Of a stretch of 64,000 bases of DNA, positions 41,758 through 50,756 are shown piece after piece (position 1 is the stretch's first letter; each line of letters starts with the position of its first letter). The notes beneath the pieces were generated by a model that had not been told where the DNA came from, ran no database searches, and was given only the letters and a program-made list of their open reading frames with translations. The position numbers and the translations under genes were made by a program. The stretch comes from Stutzerimonas stutzeri (GTDB lineage: Bacteria > Pseudomonadota > Gammaproteobacteria > Pseudomonadales > Pseudomonadaceae): contig NZ_CP073105.1 of NCBI RefSeq assembly GCF_018138085.1, positions 1,302,001-1,366,000 on the forward strand, given 5' to 3'.

Positions 41758-41862
41758 GGAGATCTCGACGACGAACTGAGAAAAGCATCCATGCGGGGCG
41801 TCGAGATCTTACCGATACGAAGACAACTAATCACTTGCAAAACAAAGAGTTACGCCGTTTTT

Positions 41863-42717
41863 TCAAGCCGTTCGTCGGCCCAGTCGATTGATCCGCAGCG
41901 AGGCGAGGATGATCAGCCCGCCGAGGGTCAGGCGCAGCAGATCGGCATCGGTATCCCAGAACAGCAGATTGAGAATCAGCCCGACCGGCACCGCCATGTT
42001 GTTCATCACGGCCAAGGTGCCGGCGTCGACCAGCGTGGCGCCCTTGTTCCAGCAGAACTGCCCCAGCGCCGTGGCCAGCACGCCCATCCACACCAGCACG
42101 CCCCACTGGCTGGGGGTCGTTGGCAGTTTCTCGGGATTGCCGAACAGCAACCAAGCCGGCAATACGATCACCAGCGCGCCGAGGAAGAAGTAGCCGAAGC
42201 GGCGATGCAGCGGAATGTCCGATGGATAGCGTCGCGCCAGATGCTTGTAACCGACCTGGCCGGCGGCGAAGGTGAAGTTTGCCAGCTGCATCAGCAGGAA
42301 ACCGCCGAGGAAGTCAGCGGAGACGCCGTCGTAGCGAATCAGCCCGGCGCCGAGCACCGCCACGGCCGCGGCCACCAGCGCCCAGGGATTGAAGCGGCGG
42401 TTGAGCGCGTCGTCGATCAGCGTGACGTGCAGCGGCGTCAGCACCGTGAACAGCAGCACTTCGGCCACCGTCAGTACGTTGAAACTCAGATAGAGGCAGA
42501 GATAGGTGACGCCGAACTGCAGGGCGCCAACCAGCGTGACGCCTCCGATGAAGCCCGGCGCCACGCCGCGCCAGCGCGTCAATGGCAGAAACACGAGGCC
42601 GGCGAGGACGACTCGCGTGAGCACGGCGAAATAGCTGTCCACCTGGCCGGCGAGGTAGGCACCGATCAGGTTGAAGGAATAGGCCCAAAGCAGGGTGACG
42701 AAGACCAGGTAGCGCAT
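41863..42717 (-). CDS. EamA/DMT-family transporter
   Basis: 284 residues, ten predicted spans made of two repeated EamA units (N-terminal MRYLVFVTLLWAYSFNLIG; second unit from about residue 150, FLLMQLANFTFAAGQVGYKH). The motif TVLTPLHVTLIDDALNRRF and the C-terminal NNMAVPVGLILNLLFW are like carboxylate/amino-acid exporters of this superfamily. Substrate cannot be told from sequence. It lies between endA and the alcohol dehydrogenase on the same strand but with over 90 bp on each side, so it is probably transcribed alone. Confidence 0.85.
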   Translation of the reverse strand: MRYLVFVTLLWAYSFNLIGAYLAGQVDSYFAVLTRVVLAGLVFLPLTRWRGVAPGFIGGVTLVGALQFGVTYLCLYLSFNVLTVAEVLLFTVLTPLHVTLIDDALNRRFNPWALVAAAVAVLGAGLIRYDGVSADFLGGFLLMQLANFTFAAGQVGYKHLARRYPSDIPLHRRFGYFFLGALVIVLPAWLLFGNPEKLPTTPSQWGVLVWMGVLATALGQFCWNKGATLVDAGTLAVMNNMAVPVGLILNLLFWDTDADLLRLTLGGLIILASLRINRLGRRTA

Positions 42718-42809
42718 GCCGGCTCCTCAACAGAAGGCCGGCGACCATAGCCGCTTGGATGCAAAGAAGGAAGGCCTGCCCCCACGCAGCGCAGGGGCAG
42801 GCCGCCGGG

Positions 42810-43868
42810 TCAGGCAGACTTGAGCGAGGCCATGTCGATGACGAAACGGTACTTCACGTCGCTCTTGAGCATCCGCTCGTAGGCGTCGTTGATGTCCTGG
42901 ATGTTGATCATCTCGATGTCTGACACGATGCCGTGCTCGGCACAGAAGTCGAGCATCTCCTGGGTCTCCTCGATGCCACCGATCAGCGAGCCGGCGATGC
43001 GGCGACGCTTGAAGATCAGGCCGAACACGCTGGGCGAGGGGTGCGGCGATGCCGGCGCGCCGACCAGTGTCATGGTCGCGTCACGCTTGAGCAGCGCGAC
43101 GAAGGCATCGAGGTTGTGCGGCGCTGCGACCGTGTTGAGGATGAAGTCGAAGCTGTTCAGGTGTGCGGCCATCTCGTCCGGGTTCTTCGACACCACCACT
43201 TCGCTGGCGCCGAGGCGCAGCGCGTCTTCCTTCTTGTCCGGTGAGGTAGTGAACAGCACCACGTGGGCACCCATGGCGTTGGCGATCTTCACCGCCATGT
43301 GGCCCAGGCCACCGAGGCCGACCACGCCGACCTTCTGGCCGGGCCCGACCTTCCACTGGCGCAGCGGCGAATAAGTGGTAATGCCGGCGCACAGTAGCGG
43401 CGCGACGGCGGCCAGGCTGGCTTCGTCGTGCGAGATGCGCAGGACGAAATGCTGGTCCACCACGATGTTGTCCGAGTAGCCGCCCAGGGTGTTCTCGCCG
43501 CCGCCGAATGCCGGGCCGTTGTAGGTGCCGGTGAAGCCGTTCTCACAATATTGCTCCAGCCCTTCGCCGCAGGACGGGCAGGTCCGGCAGCTGTCGACCA
43601 GGCAGCCGACGCCGGCGATGTCGCCGACCTTGAAGCGGCTGACCGCCTCACCGACGGCGGTGACTCGCCCGACGATCTCGTGGCCGGGGACCGAGGGGTA
43701 GAGCGTGTTGTTCCATTCGTTGCGGGCGGTATGCAGATCGGAGTGGCAGACGCCACAGTAGAGAATGTCGATCTTCACATCGTTCGGCCCGACATCGCGG
43801 CGGGTGAAGGAATAGGGAACGAGCGGCGTGCTCGGATCGTGGGCGGCATAACCGATGGCATTGCTCAT
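42810..43868 (-). CDS. zinc-dependent NAD(P) alcohol/aldehyde dehydrogenase (YahK/cinnamyl-ADH type)
   Basis: Medium-chain dehydrogenase, 352 residues. Catalytic zinc ligands are Cys41 (CGVCHSD) with His63 and Glu64 (GHE); structural zinc ligands Cys94, Cys97, Cys100 and Cys108. The Rossmann motif is GVVGLGGLGHMAVK near residues 183-196, of the type that prefers NADPH. The family reduces a wide range of aldehydes. Upstream is a 16-bp perfect palindrome and a second inverted repeat, which may be operators. Confidence 0.9.
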   Translation of the reverse strand: MSNAIGYAAHDPSTPLVPYSFTRRDVGPNDVKIDILYCGVCHSDLHTARNEWNNTLYPSVPGHEIVGRVTAVGEAVSRFKVGDIAGVGCLVDSCRTCPSCGEGLEQYCENGFTGTYNGPAFGGGENTLGGYSDNIVVDQHFVLRISHDEASLAAVAPLLCAGITTYSPLRQWKVGPGQKVGVVGLGGLGHMAVKIANAMGAHVVLFTTSPDKKEDALRLGASEVVVSKNPDEMAAHLNSFDFILNTVAAPHNLDAFVALLKRDATMTLVGAPASPHPSPSVFGLIFKRRRIAGSLIGGIEETQEMLDFCAEHGIVSDIEMINIQDINDAYERMLKSDVKYRFVIDMASLKSA

Positions 43869-43954
43869 GGCGGCTCCAGGGCTGGTCTGACGGAAGAGCC
43901 AATCCTAGTGCCGCAGGGCGCGGAGCGGTTGCACGATTCTGCTGGTGAATGATG

Positions 43955-44000
43955 CGTTCCTGCAGGAACGGGGGAGAGCAGCCATGGATAACGGCTGCTC
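43955..44000. promoter_or_regulatory. two inverted repeats upstream of the alcohol dehydrogenase gene
   Basis: CGTTCCTGCAGGAACG (43955-43970) is a perfect 16-bp palindrome. Right beside it, GAGCAGCC (43976-43983) and GGCTGCTC (43993-44000) form 8-bp arms around 9 bases. They lie 87-132 bp upstream of the dehydrogenase ATG and between it and leuA. The first is a candidate operator; the second could instead be a hairpin terminator for leuA transcripts. Confidence 0.5.
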
Positions 44001-44057
44001 GTGACGCCGGCTGGTACCGTTGCGCGCGCGTACGGGCACAAAACGTCGAAGCGCCGA

Positions 44058-44075
44058 CGAGCCCATTCAGGCTCG
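44058..44075 (-). terminator. hairpin after leuA
   Basis: CGAGCC / GGCTCG with a 6-base loop lies 19 bases after the leuA stop on the minus strand. T residues are sparse, so the call is weak. Confidence 0.4.
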
Positions 44076-44093
44076 CCGTGCGCTCTTAGCGGC

Positions 44094-45764
44094 TCAAGCG
44101 GCTTTGGAGGTCGCTTCGCGCAGGGCCCGGTTCAAGGCGCTGAACAGCGCACGGATGCTCGCGGTGGTGATGTTCTCGTCGATGCCGATGCCGTGCAACG
44201 GTCGCTCGCCGTCCAGACGCACCTCCATATAGGCCGCGGCGCGTGCATTGCTGCCGGCGCCGATCGAGTGCTCGTGGTAGTCCATGATCTCCAGCTTGAC
44301 CGGCAGGCCGGCGACCAGTGCCTCCAGCGGGCCCTTGCCAATGCCACGCCAATGCATGACCTCGCCCTCGCTGGCGACTTCGACGTCGACCGCGCTGGTG
44401 CCGTTTTCTTCCTGCAAGCGGTGGCTCTTCAGCGTGTACGGGGCGGTGGCCTGCAGGTACTCGCTCTCGAGCAACGCGTAGATCTGCTTGGCGCTCATTT
44501 CAAGGCCGAGGCGATCGGTTTCGCGCTGCACCACCTGGCTGAACTCGATCTGCATGCGGCGTGGCAGGCTGATGCCGTACTCCTGCTCGAGCAGATAGGT
44601 GATGCCGCCCTTGCCGGATTGGCTGTTGACGCGGATCACCGCCTCGTAGCTGCGGCCGATGTCGGCCGGATCGATCGGCAGGTAGGGCACTTCCCACATA
44701 CCGTTCGGATCCTGCTGGCTGAAACCCTTGCGGATCGCATCCTGGTGCGAGCCGGAGAAGGCGGTGTGGACCAGGTCGCCGACATAGGGATGGCGCGGGT
44801 GCACCGGCAACTGGTTGCATTCCTCGACCACCTTGCGCACGGCGTCGATGTCGGAAAAATCCAGTTGCGGATCGACGCCTTGGGTATAGAGGTTCAGGGC
44901 CACGGTCACCAGGTCGACGTTGCCGGTGCGTTCGCCGTTGCCGAACAGGCAGCCTTCGACGCGATCGGCCCCGGCCATCAGGCCCAGTTCGGTGGCGGCG
45001 ACTCCGGTGCCACGGTCGTTGTGGGTGTGCAGGCTGATCAGCACGCTGTCGCGTTTGTTGACATGGCGCCCGAAGTACTCGATCTGGTCGGCGTAGATGT
45101 TCGGCGTCGCCGCTTCGATTGTCGCCGGCAGGTTGAGGATCAGCTTTTGCGCAGGCGTCGGCTGGAATACCTCGATCACGGCGTTGCAGACCTCGACGGC
45201 GAAGTCGGTCTCGGTGGAGCTGAACACCTCGGGCGAGTACTCGAAGCGCCAGTCGGTTTCAGGCGCTGCCGCGGCCAGGCGCTTGATGACCTGCGCCGCG
45301 CTCACGGCGATGTTCACCACGCCGGCCTTGTCCTGGTTGAAGACGATGCGGCGGAAGCTCGGTGCGGTCGCGTTGTAGTAGTGGACGATGGCCCGCTTGG
45401 CGCCCTTGAGCGATTCGAAGGTGCGGCTGATGAGGTCCTCGCGGGCCTGGGTCAGCACCTGGATGGTCACGTCATCCGGAATATGGCCGCCTTCGATCAG
45501 CTCGCGGACGAAATCGAAATCGGTCTGCGACGCCGAAGGGAAGCCCACTTCGATTTCCTTGAGACCGATCTGCACCAGGGTCTTGAAGAAACGCATCTTC
45601 TTGCCCGCATCCATCGGCTCGATCAACGACTGGTTGCCATCGCGCAGATCCGAACTCAGCCAGATCGGTGCCTGGGTGATGGTCTTCGACGGCCAGGTGC
45701 GATCCGGAATGTCGATCGCCGGAAAGGCGCGATATTTCGTCGAGGGATTCTTGAGCATGGTCAT
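44094..45764 (-). CDS. leuA: 2-isopropylmalate synthase
   Basis: First committed step of leucine synthesis: acetyl-CoA plus 2-oxoisovalerate to 2-isopropylmalate. The start is the ATG at 45764 ([20 protein letters not shown]), with GGAGA 6 bases before; the frame is open further upstream but lacks homology. 556 residues, the long LeuA type. The metal/substrate block [15 protein letters not shown] is at the N-terminus, [20 protein letters not shown] carries the metal His pair, and a C-terminal LeuA dimer/allosteric domain (about 430-556) should bind leucine for feedback control. Confidence 0.96.
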   Translation of the reverse strand: MTMLKNPSTKYRAFPAIDIPDRTWPSKTITQAPIWLSSDLRDGNQSLIEPMDAGKKMRFFKTLVQIGLKEIEVGFPSASQTDFDFVRELIEGGHIPDDVTIQVLTQAREDLISRTFESLKGAKRAIVHYYNATAPSFRRIVFNQDKAGVVNIAVSAAQVIKRLAAAAPETDWRFEYSPEVFSSTETDFAVEVCNAVIEVFQPTPAQKLILNLPATIEAATPNIYADQIEYFGRHVNKRDSVLISLHTHNDRGTGVAATELGLMAGADRVEGCLFGNGERTGNVDLVTVALNLYTQGVDPQLDFSDIDAVRKVVEECNQLPVHPRHPYVGDLVHTAFSGSHQDAIRKGFSQQDPNGMWEVPYLPIDPADIGRSYEAVIRVNSQSGKGGITYLLEQEYGISLPRRMQIEFSQVVQRETDRLGLEMSAKQIYALLESEYLQATAPYTLKSHRLQEENGTSAVDVEVASEGEVMHWRGIGKGPLEALVAGLPVKLEIMDYHEHSIGAGSNARAAAYMEVRLDGERPLHGIGIDENITTASIRALFSALNRALREATSKAA

Positions 45765-45788
45765 GGTGTTTCTCCGTCGGTGGCGTGG

Positions 45789-45893
45789 GCGAGAGAGGGC
45801 CGCTCTCGCGTACAGCAGTCGTTGATGGTGCAAAACTAGTTCGTCGCCGGGATGTATTGCAAGAAGTGTTTTAAAGTTGGAATAAATCTCCAA
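45789..45893 (-). promoter_or_regulatory. leuA leader with hairpin and TTGGA/TCCAA palindrome
   Basis: A 7-bp hairpin (GCGAGAG at 45789-45795 and CTCTCGC at 45803-45809) ends 25 bases before the leuA ATG. Further upstream, in an unusually AT-rich stretch, TTGGA (45877-45881) and TCCAA (45889-45893) are symmetric around 7 bases, the geometry of a LysR- or Lrp-type site. No leader peptide rich in Leu codons was found. Regulatory role is inference. Confidence 0.4.
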
Positions 45894-46052
45894 TTATCGA
45901 TTTTTATGGCAATAAATATCGTGAAACGGCTTCGTTGAGGGTGCTCGCTTGCCCACTGCGATTGCGGCCTCATGTCGCATCGATGGAAACGATGGGCGTG
46001 CGATCATCCGGCCGCTCCGCTGGAGCTTGTGTTTGAAACAAGGAATGCAGTC

Positions 46053-46457
46053 GTGACACGCAAAGGGCTTTCGACATCGAGCATCTGGCTTGGCCTGTTC
46101 GCCATGCTGATGATCCATGTCGGCCCCTTGTATTCCGCTCTGCAGGCCGGCGCAGCGCAAACACCTCTCGCCGGCGAACCTGTGCATATGCACGGGCACC
46201 TGGGCGAGCAGGAGCCTGCCGCCGCACCGATCCATCACGGTGCAGGCAAGGCGGAGGGTCCCGCCTGGCTGAACGCGTTGAAGTTCTGCGGTTATTGCGA
46301 ACTGCTGACGCTCAATCCGCCGCTGACCCTCTCGCTGGTCCTGGCACTGCCGCTGCTGCGTCCCGTCTTTCTCCAGGCGCTGCCTGCCAAGCCTCTGCTC
46401 CCGGCCAGACGCCGCAGCAGCGGGCACCCCCGTGCACCGCCCCATCTGCCTGACTGA
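46053..46457 (+). CDS. DUF2946 domain protein, His/Cys-rich, copper-associated
   Basis: 134 residues from the GTG at 46053, spaced 8 bases from AAGGA; the frame is open upstream but has no such signal. An N-terminal span (IWLGLFAMLMIHVGPLYSAL) precedes a periplasmic stretch with possible metal ligands HMHGH (45-49), HH (61-62) and CGYC (79-82), then a second span (LTLSLVLALPLLRPVFLQAL) and a basic tail. The DUF2946 family is often encoded next to OprC-type copper receptors, as here, so a role in copper uptake or handling is likely but unproven. Confidence 0.75.
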   Translation: MTRKGLSTSSIWLGLFAMLMIHVGPLYSALQAGAAQTPLAGEPVHMHGHLGEQEPAAAPIHHGAGKAEGPAWLNALKFCGYCELLTLNPPLTLSLVLALPLLRPVFLQALPAKPLLPARRRSSGHPRAPPHLPD

Positions 46458-46642
46458 CGCTCCAACTGCCGCTACGCAGAGAATGGAACGGCTGCGCTCG
46501 GTCAGGCTGCGTTAAAAACAGGCTCGATCACCCTTTTTCGCCTGTTCTTACGGGACGCCTAGTCCTTGCCTGACCTTCGCTGGCTACGTTTTCGCGCCCT
46601 GCACTGGCGGCCCACCAGACAACGCAGATTTGGAAGACACTC

Positions 46643-48751
46643 ATGTCCAGGCACACTTGCTCGGCGCGCTCGCGCCTGCCCTTTACCTTCTCGCTTCGCC
46701 CTGGCTGCCGACGCTGGCAGCTGGCCCATGGCGCCTTGCTGACCATGCTGGCTGGCACCGCACTGGCGGCCGAACCTGCCGATCCGCACGATCACGCCGC
46801 GCATAGCGCCGCCGCGTACGAGCTGGCGCCGATGGTCATTACCGGCGTCGCGCAGCAGTCGCCGCTGACCGTGGTCACCGACCCGAAGATCCCCCGCCAG
46901 CCGATGCCGGCCAGTGACGGCGCCGATTACCTGAAGACTATTCCGGGCTTTTCCGCGGTGCGTAACGGCGGGGTGAACGGCGACCCGGTATTTCGCGGCA
47001 TGTTCGGCTCGCGCCTGAAACTGCTCAGCAACGGAGGCGAGATGCTCGGTGCCTGCCCCAACCGCATGGATTCGCCCAGCTCGTACATCAGCCCGGACAC
47101 CTACGACAAACTGACCGTGATCAAAGGGCCGCAGACCGTGCTCTGGGGCCCCGGCGCCTCGGCCGCCACCGTCCTGTTCGAGCGTGAGCCGGAGCAGTTC
47201 AGCGAGCCTGACTATCGCATCAACGGCAGCCTGCTGGCGGCCTCGAACGGCCGCTTCGACCGCAACCTCGATGCCGCCGCCGGCAACGCCCAGGGTTATG
47301 CGCGGCTGATGGCCAACAGCTCGCAGGCCGACGATTACGCCGATGGCAATGGCGATACGGTGCCGTCCCGTTATGACAAGTGGAACAGTGACGTCGCCCT
47401 CGGCTGGACGCCCGATGACGACACGCTGCTGGAGCTGACGGTGGGCCGCGGCGACGGCGAGGCGCGCTATGCCGGGCGCGGCATGGACGGCAGCCAGTTC
47501 AAGCGCGAGAGCGCCGCCCTGCGGTTCGAGCGGACCAACCTCGGCGATGTGCTGCAGAAGATCGAGGCGCGCATCTACTACAACTACGCCGACCACGTCA
47601 TGGACAACTTCAGCCTGCGCATGCCGTCTGGCACCGGCATGATGGCCAACCCCATGGCAGCCAACGTCGACCGGCGCACCCTCGGTGGCCGGCTGGCCGC
47701 GACCTGGCAGTGGGACGACTACAGCCTTGTGTCCGGGGTCGATGCCCAGCGCAACGAACATCGCCAGCGCAGCTCCCGCTACGACATGATGACCGGTACC
47801 TACACCGCGCATGACCAGTTCGCCTGGAACAAGGATGCGGACTTCCATAACTACGGCGTGTTCGGCGAGCTCACCCGTACGCTGGACGATGACAATCGCG
47901 TGATCGGCGGCGCGCGCCTGGATCACGCAACCGCGCAGGACTATCGCCGCACCGGCCCTTCGGCTGGCGACAGCCGCAGCGACAACCTGCCGAGCGGCTT
48001 CATGCGCTACGAATACGACCTGCAATCGCTTCCCGCGACGGCCTACGTGGGCCTCGGCCACGCCGAGCGTTTCCCCGATTACTGGGAACTGTTCTCCGGC
48101 GGCGCCAGCGCCTTCTCCAACGTGAAACCGGAAAAGACCACCCAGCTCGATGTCGGCCTGCAATACAGCCAGGGCCCTCTCGATGCCTGGGTCTCGGCTT
48201 ATGCGGGCCAGGTGCGGGACTTCATCCTGTTCAGCTACGGGACCAATATGATGGGCATGTCGAGGTCCAGCGCCGACAACGTCGACGCGCGCATCATGGG
48301 CGGCGAGCTCGGCGCCACCTACCGCCTGAATGCGAACTGGAAAACCGACGCCAGCCTGGCCTATGCCTGGGGCAAGAACAGCTCGGATGGCGAAGCGCTG
48401 CCGCAGATGCCGCCGCTGGAAGGGCGCCTGGGCCTGGGTTACGAGCGCGGCGACTGGAGCGCGGCGGGCCTGTGGCGCCTGGTCGCCGCGCAAACCCGCG
48501 TAGCCGAAGGGAAGGGCAACGTGGTCAGCAAGGACTTCGACGAGAGCGCAGGGTTCGGGGTGTTCTCCCTCAACGGCGCCTATCGCCTGAACCGCAATCT
48601 GAAGCTGAGTACCGGCATCGACAACCTGCTCGACAAGGCCTACAGCGAGCATCTCAATCTTGCCGGTAACGCCGGGTTTGGCTTGTCATCCGATGAGCGC
48701 ATCAACGAGCCGGGCCGCACCTACTGGGCGCGCGTCGACCTGAGCTTCTGA
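46643..48751 (+). CDS. oprC: TonB-dependent copper receptor OprC/NosA
   Basis: Outer-membrane TonB-dependent channel for copper. In P. stutzeri the homolog NosA was described as a copper protein needed for making active N2O reductase. 702 residues with a signal peptide of about 42 residues (GALLTMLAGTALA), a metal-like HDHAAH at 50-54, a TonB box-like APMVITGV at 62-69, and a plug domain (DGADYLKTIPGFSAVRNGGV, GEMLGACPNRMD, TVIKGPQTVLWGPGASAATV). The 22-strand barrel ends in the aromatic WARVDLSF. MxM-type methionine clusters (for example TGMMANPM, NMMGMS) may bind copper. Confidence 0.92.
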   Translation: MSRHTCSARSRLPFTFSLRPGCRRWQLAHGALLTMLAGTALAAEPADPHDHAAHSAAAYELAPMVITGVAQQSPLTVVTDPKIPRQPMPASDGADYLKTIPGFSAVRNGGVNGDPVFRGMFGSRLKLLSNGGEMLGACPNRMDSPSSYISPDTYDKLTVIKGPQTVLWGPGASAATVLFEREPEQFSEPDYRINGSLLAASNGRFDRNLDAAAGNAQGYARLMANSSQADDYADGNGDTVPSRYDKWNSDVALGWTPDDDTLLELTVGRGDGEARYAGRGMDGSQFKRESAALRFERTNLGDVLQKIEARIYYNYADHVMDNFSLRMPSGTGMMANPMAANVDRRTLGGRLAATWQWDDYSLVSGVDAQRNEHRQRSSRYDMMTGTYTAHDQFAWNKDADFHNYGVFGELTRTLDDDNRVIGGARLDHATAQDYRRTGPSAGDSRSDNLPSGFMRYEYDLQSLPATAYVGLGHAERFPDYWELFSGGASAFSNVKPEKTTQLDVGLQYSQGPLDAWVSAYAGQVRDFILFSYGTNMMGMSRSSADNVDARIMGGELGATYRLNANWKTDASLAYAWGKNSSDGEALPQMPPLEGRLGLGYERGDWSAAGLWRLVAAQTRVAEGKGNVVSKDFDESAGFGVFSLNGAYRLNRNLKLSTGIDNLLDKAYSEHLNLAGNAGFGLSSDERINEPGRTYWARVDLSF

Positions 48752-48763
48752 GAAAAGGCGTTG

Positions 48764-48799
48764 GCAAGCGGAGCAGGGTGCGTCCCCGCTCCGGCTTGC
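48764..48799 (+). terminator. hairpin between convergent oprC and mscS-type gene
   Basis: GCAAGCGGAGC (48764-48774) pairs with GCTCCGGCTTGC (48788-48799), one bulged base, 12 bases after the oprC stop. No T tract follows, so its action as a terminator is uncertain. Confidence 0.45.
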
Positions 48800-48847
48800 T
48801 TGCGCCAGACGCTGTGCTTCTTCGCCCGGCGCCTGCGGTTGCGGCCG

Positions 48848-50152
48848 CTAGGGCCGGCTGGCGTCGCGCTCCGGAGCGGGCGGCTTCGACTCCCGTTCTC
48901 GCATAGCCGGCTCGCCGCGCTGCCCCAGCGAGGCGCACCAGTCGCGCATGTCGCCGCCGCTCGGGTGCTGGAACACGCGCAGGCCAAACTCCGGAAGAAT
49001 CGCCAGCAGGTGGTCGAAGATGTCTGACTGAATCGCCTCGTATTGCGTCCAGGCCACGGTGTTGGTGAAGCAGTAAATCTCCAGCGGCAGGCCGTCGGCA
49101 GTCGGGCTGAGCTGGCGCACCATCAGGGTCATGCCCTGATGAATCCCGCCGTGACTGCGCAGATAACGTTCAACGTAGGCGCGAAAACTGCCGATATTGG
49201 TGATGCGCCGGGTGTTGACCGGCTCCTTGCCGCGCTCTTCGAGCTTGGCATTCCAGGCGTCGATCTCGCGGCGCTTCTCGGTGAGGTATTCGTCCAGCAG
49301 GTTGAAGCGGTGCAAGTGCTCGCATTCCTCACCGCTCAAAAAGTGCACGCTCTGCTGATCGAGGAACAGGCTGCGCTTGATCCGCCGCCCACCGCTTTCC
49401 TGCATGCCCCGCCAGTTCTTGAACGAGTCGCTGATAAAGCGCTTGGTCGGGATATTGGTGATGGTCTTGTCCCAGTTCTGCACCTTCACCGTATGCAGCG
49501 CGATGTCGATCACGTCGCCGTCCGCGTTGAGCTGCGGCATCTCGATCCAGTCGCCGACGCGGATGATGTCGTTCGAGGAGATCTGCACGCTGGCCACCAG
49601 CGAGAGGATGGTGTCCTGGAAGATCAGCAGCAGAACCGCCGCCATGGCACCGAGGCCTGACAGCAGGATCAGCGGCGAGCGGTCGATCAGCGTGGCGATG
49701 ATGAGGATGGTGGCGATCGCATACACGACGATCTTGACGACTTGCAGGTAGCCCTTGATCGGGTGCACGTGCGCATCGGCTCGTCGCCGATAGATCATGT
49801 TGATGATGTCGAGCAGCGCACCGAGTGCGAGGGCGATGGTCAACACGATGAAGCCGCCGCAGACGTTGCGCACCACCGTGACAGCCGCTTCCGGCAGGCC
49901 CGGGACGGTATTCACACCGATCGATAGAATCAGCGCCGGCACGATGTTGGACAGCCGGCGGATGATGCCGAAATCCTGCAGTTCCGTTTCGCGCGAACTG
50001 CGCACCAGCTGGTAAACGCCGCGGACAAGGATGCGTTTGACTATCCAGTTGGCGAGCCAGGCGGCGAATATCAGCGCCGCGCTGGCCACCAGGGTCTGCA
50101 GCTCCGGATGGTTTCTGAGCCAGTCCAGCCAAATGCCCATTTCGTCTTGCAT
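48848..50152 (-). CDS. MscS-family mechanosensitive channel (YbdG-like)
   Basis: 434 residues from the ATG at 50152 (MQDEMGIWLDWL), preceded by GGAG at 7 bases. About five spans: residues 20-40 (TLVASAALIFAAWLANWIVK), two in the 65-110 part, then YAIATILIIATLI and the pore helix SGLGAMAAVLLLIFQDTILS, followed by the MscS beta domain (ISSNDIIRVGDWIEMPQLNA, TVKVQNWDKTITNIPTKRFI). A large cytoplasmic insertion with many charges fits the YbdG subfamily, which gives modest protection in osmotic downshock. The C-terminal tail is Pro/Glu-rich. Confidence 0.88.
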   Translation of the reverse strand: MQDEMGIWLDWLRNHPELQTLVASAALIFAAWLANWIVKRILVRGVYQLVRSSRETELQDFGIIRRLSNIVPALILSIGVNTVPGLPEAAVTVVRNVCGGFIVLTIALALGALLDIINMIYRRRADAHVHPIKGYLQVVKIVVYAIATILIIATLIDRSPLILLSGLGAMAAVLLLIFQDTILSLVASVQISSNDIIRVGDWIEMPQLNADGDVIDIALHTVKVQNWDKTITNIPTKRFISDSFKNWRGMQESGGRRIKRSLFLDQQSVHFLSGEECEHLHRFNLLDEYLTEKRREIDAWNAKLEERGKEPVNTRRITNIGSFRAYVERYLRSHGGIHQGMTLMVRQLSPTADGLPLEIYCFTNTVAWTQYEAIQSDIFDHLLAILPEFGLRVFQHPSGGDMRDWCASLGQRGEPAMRERESKPPAPERDASRP

Positions 50153-50193
50153 GAAAGTGCTCCGCCAGATACCTGTTGCTGCTTGGACGCGTC

Positions 50194-50736
50194 CTAGCGA
50201 ATGAATTCGCGGCTGATCGAGCGGAACAGGTCGGTCCCGGCCTGTTCCATCCACTCGAACGCGACCATTTCCCTGGAGACGATGCTAGCGCCGGCCTGTT
50301 GCATGCGGGTCAGGCCGAGCGCCTTGTCACTAGCGCGACGCGAGCCGACCGCTTCTTCGACCACGAATACCTGATTGCCGCGCGCCAGCAGATCGAGCAC
50401 GGTCTGCAATACGCAGATGTGCGTTTCGATGCCGCTGACGATGAACTGCTTGCGCTCGCCACCGGGGCGCTTGAACAACTCACCGTCACGTGCCGCGGAG
50501 AAATGCAGCTTTTCCAGGATCGACTCGTCGCCCATGCCTTCGCGCAATGCGGCGATCGTCGGGCCCAGCCCCTTGCTGTATTGCTCGGTGAGCAACACGG
50601 GGACGCCGATGCGCCGGGCCACCTGGATCAGCCAGGCGCTGTGCTCGGCCAGTGCGGTGTGGTTTTCGATGGCGGGGAACAGCCGTTCCTGGATGTCGAT
50701 GATCAGAAGGGTCGATTCCTGCGCGTTGATGAGCAT
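50194..50736 (-). CDS. isochorismatase-family hydrolase
   Basis: 180-residue cysteine hydrolase. The triad expected for the family is visible: Asp14 (LLIIDIQ), Lys76 (LEKLHFSA) and Cys108 (SGIETHICVLQT), with the cis-peptide region before it. It resembles YcaC-like hydrolases of unknown substrate rather than true isochorismatases, which carry extra domains. It is 41 bp upstream of the MscS-type gene on the same strand and 20 bp after the M23 peptidase gene. Confidence 0.87.
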   Translation of the reverse strand: MLINAQESTLLIIDIQERLFPAIENHTALAEHSAWLIQVARRIGVPVLLTEQYSKGLGPTIAALREGMGDESILEKLHFSAARDGELFKRPGGERKQFIVSGIETHICVLQTVLDLLARGNQVFVVEEAVGSRRASDKALGLTRMQQAGASIVSREMVAFEWMEQAGTDLFRSISREFIR

Positions 50737-50756
50737 GGCGATTCCCGGGAGGTTGA

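Noticed and set aside
44001..45839. 612-codon open frame opposite leuA
   Set aside because: Shadow of leuA; the leuA frame carries all catalytic motifs.
45765..45893. N-terminal extension of LeuA by 43 codons
   Set aside because: A good ribosome binding site and the family N-terminus point to the ATG at 45764; the extension would cover the AT-rich promoter-like stretch.
46559..48652. 697-codon open frame opposite the copper receptor
   Set aside because: Shadow; the receptor frame has signal peptide, plug and C-terminal barrel signature.
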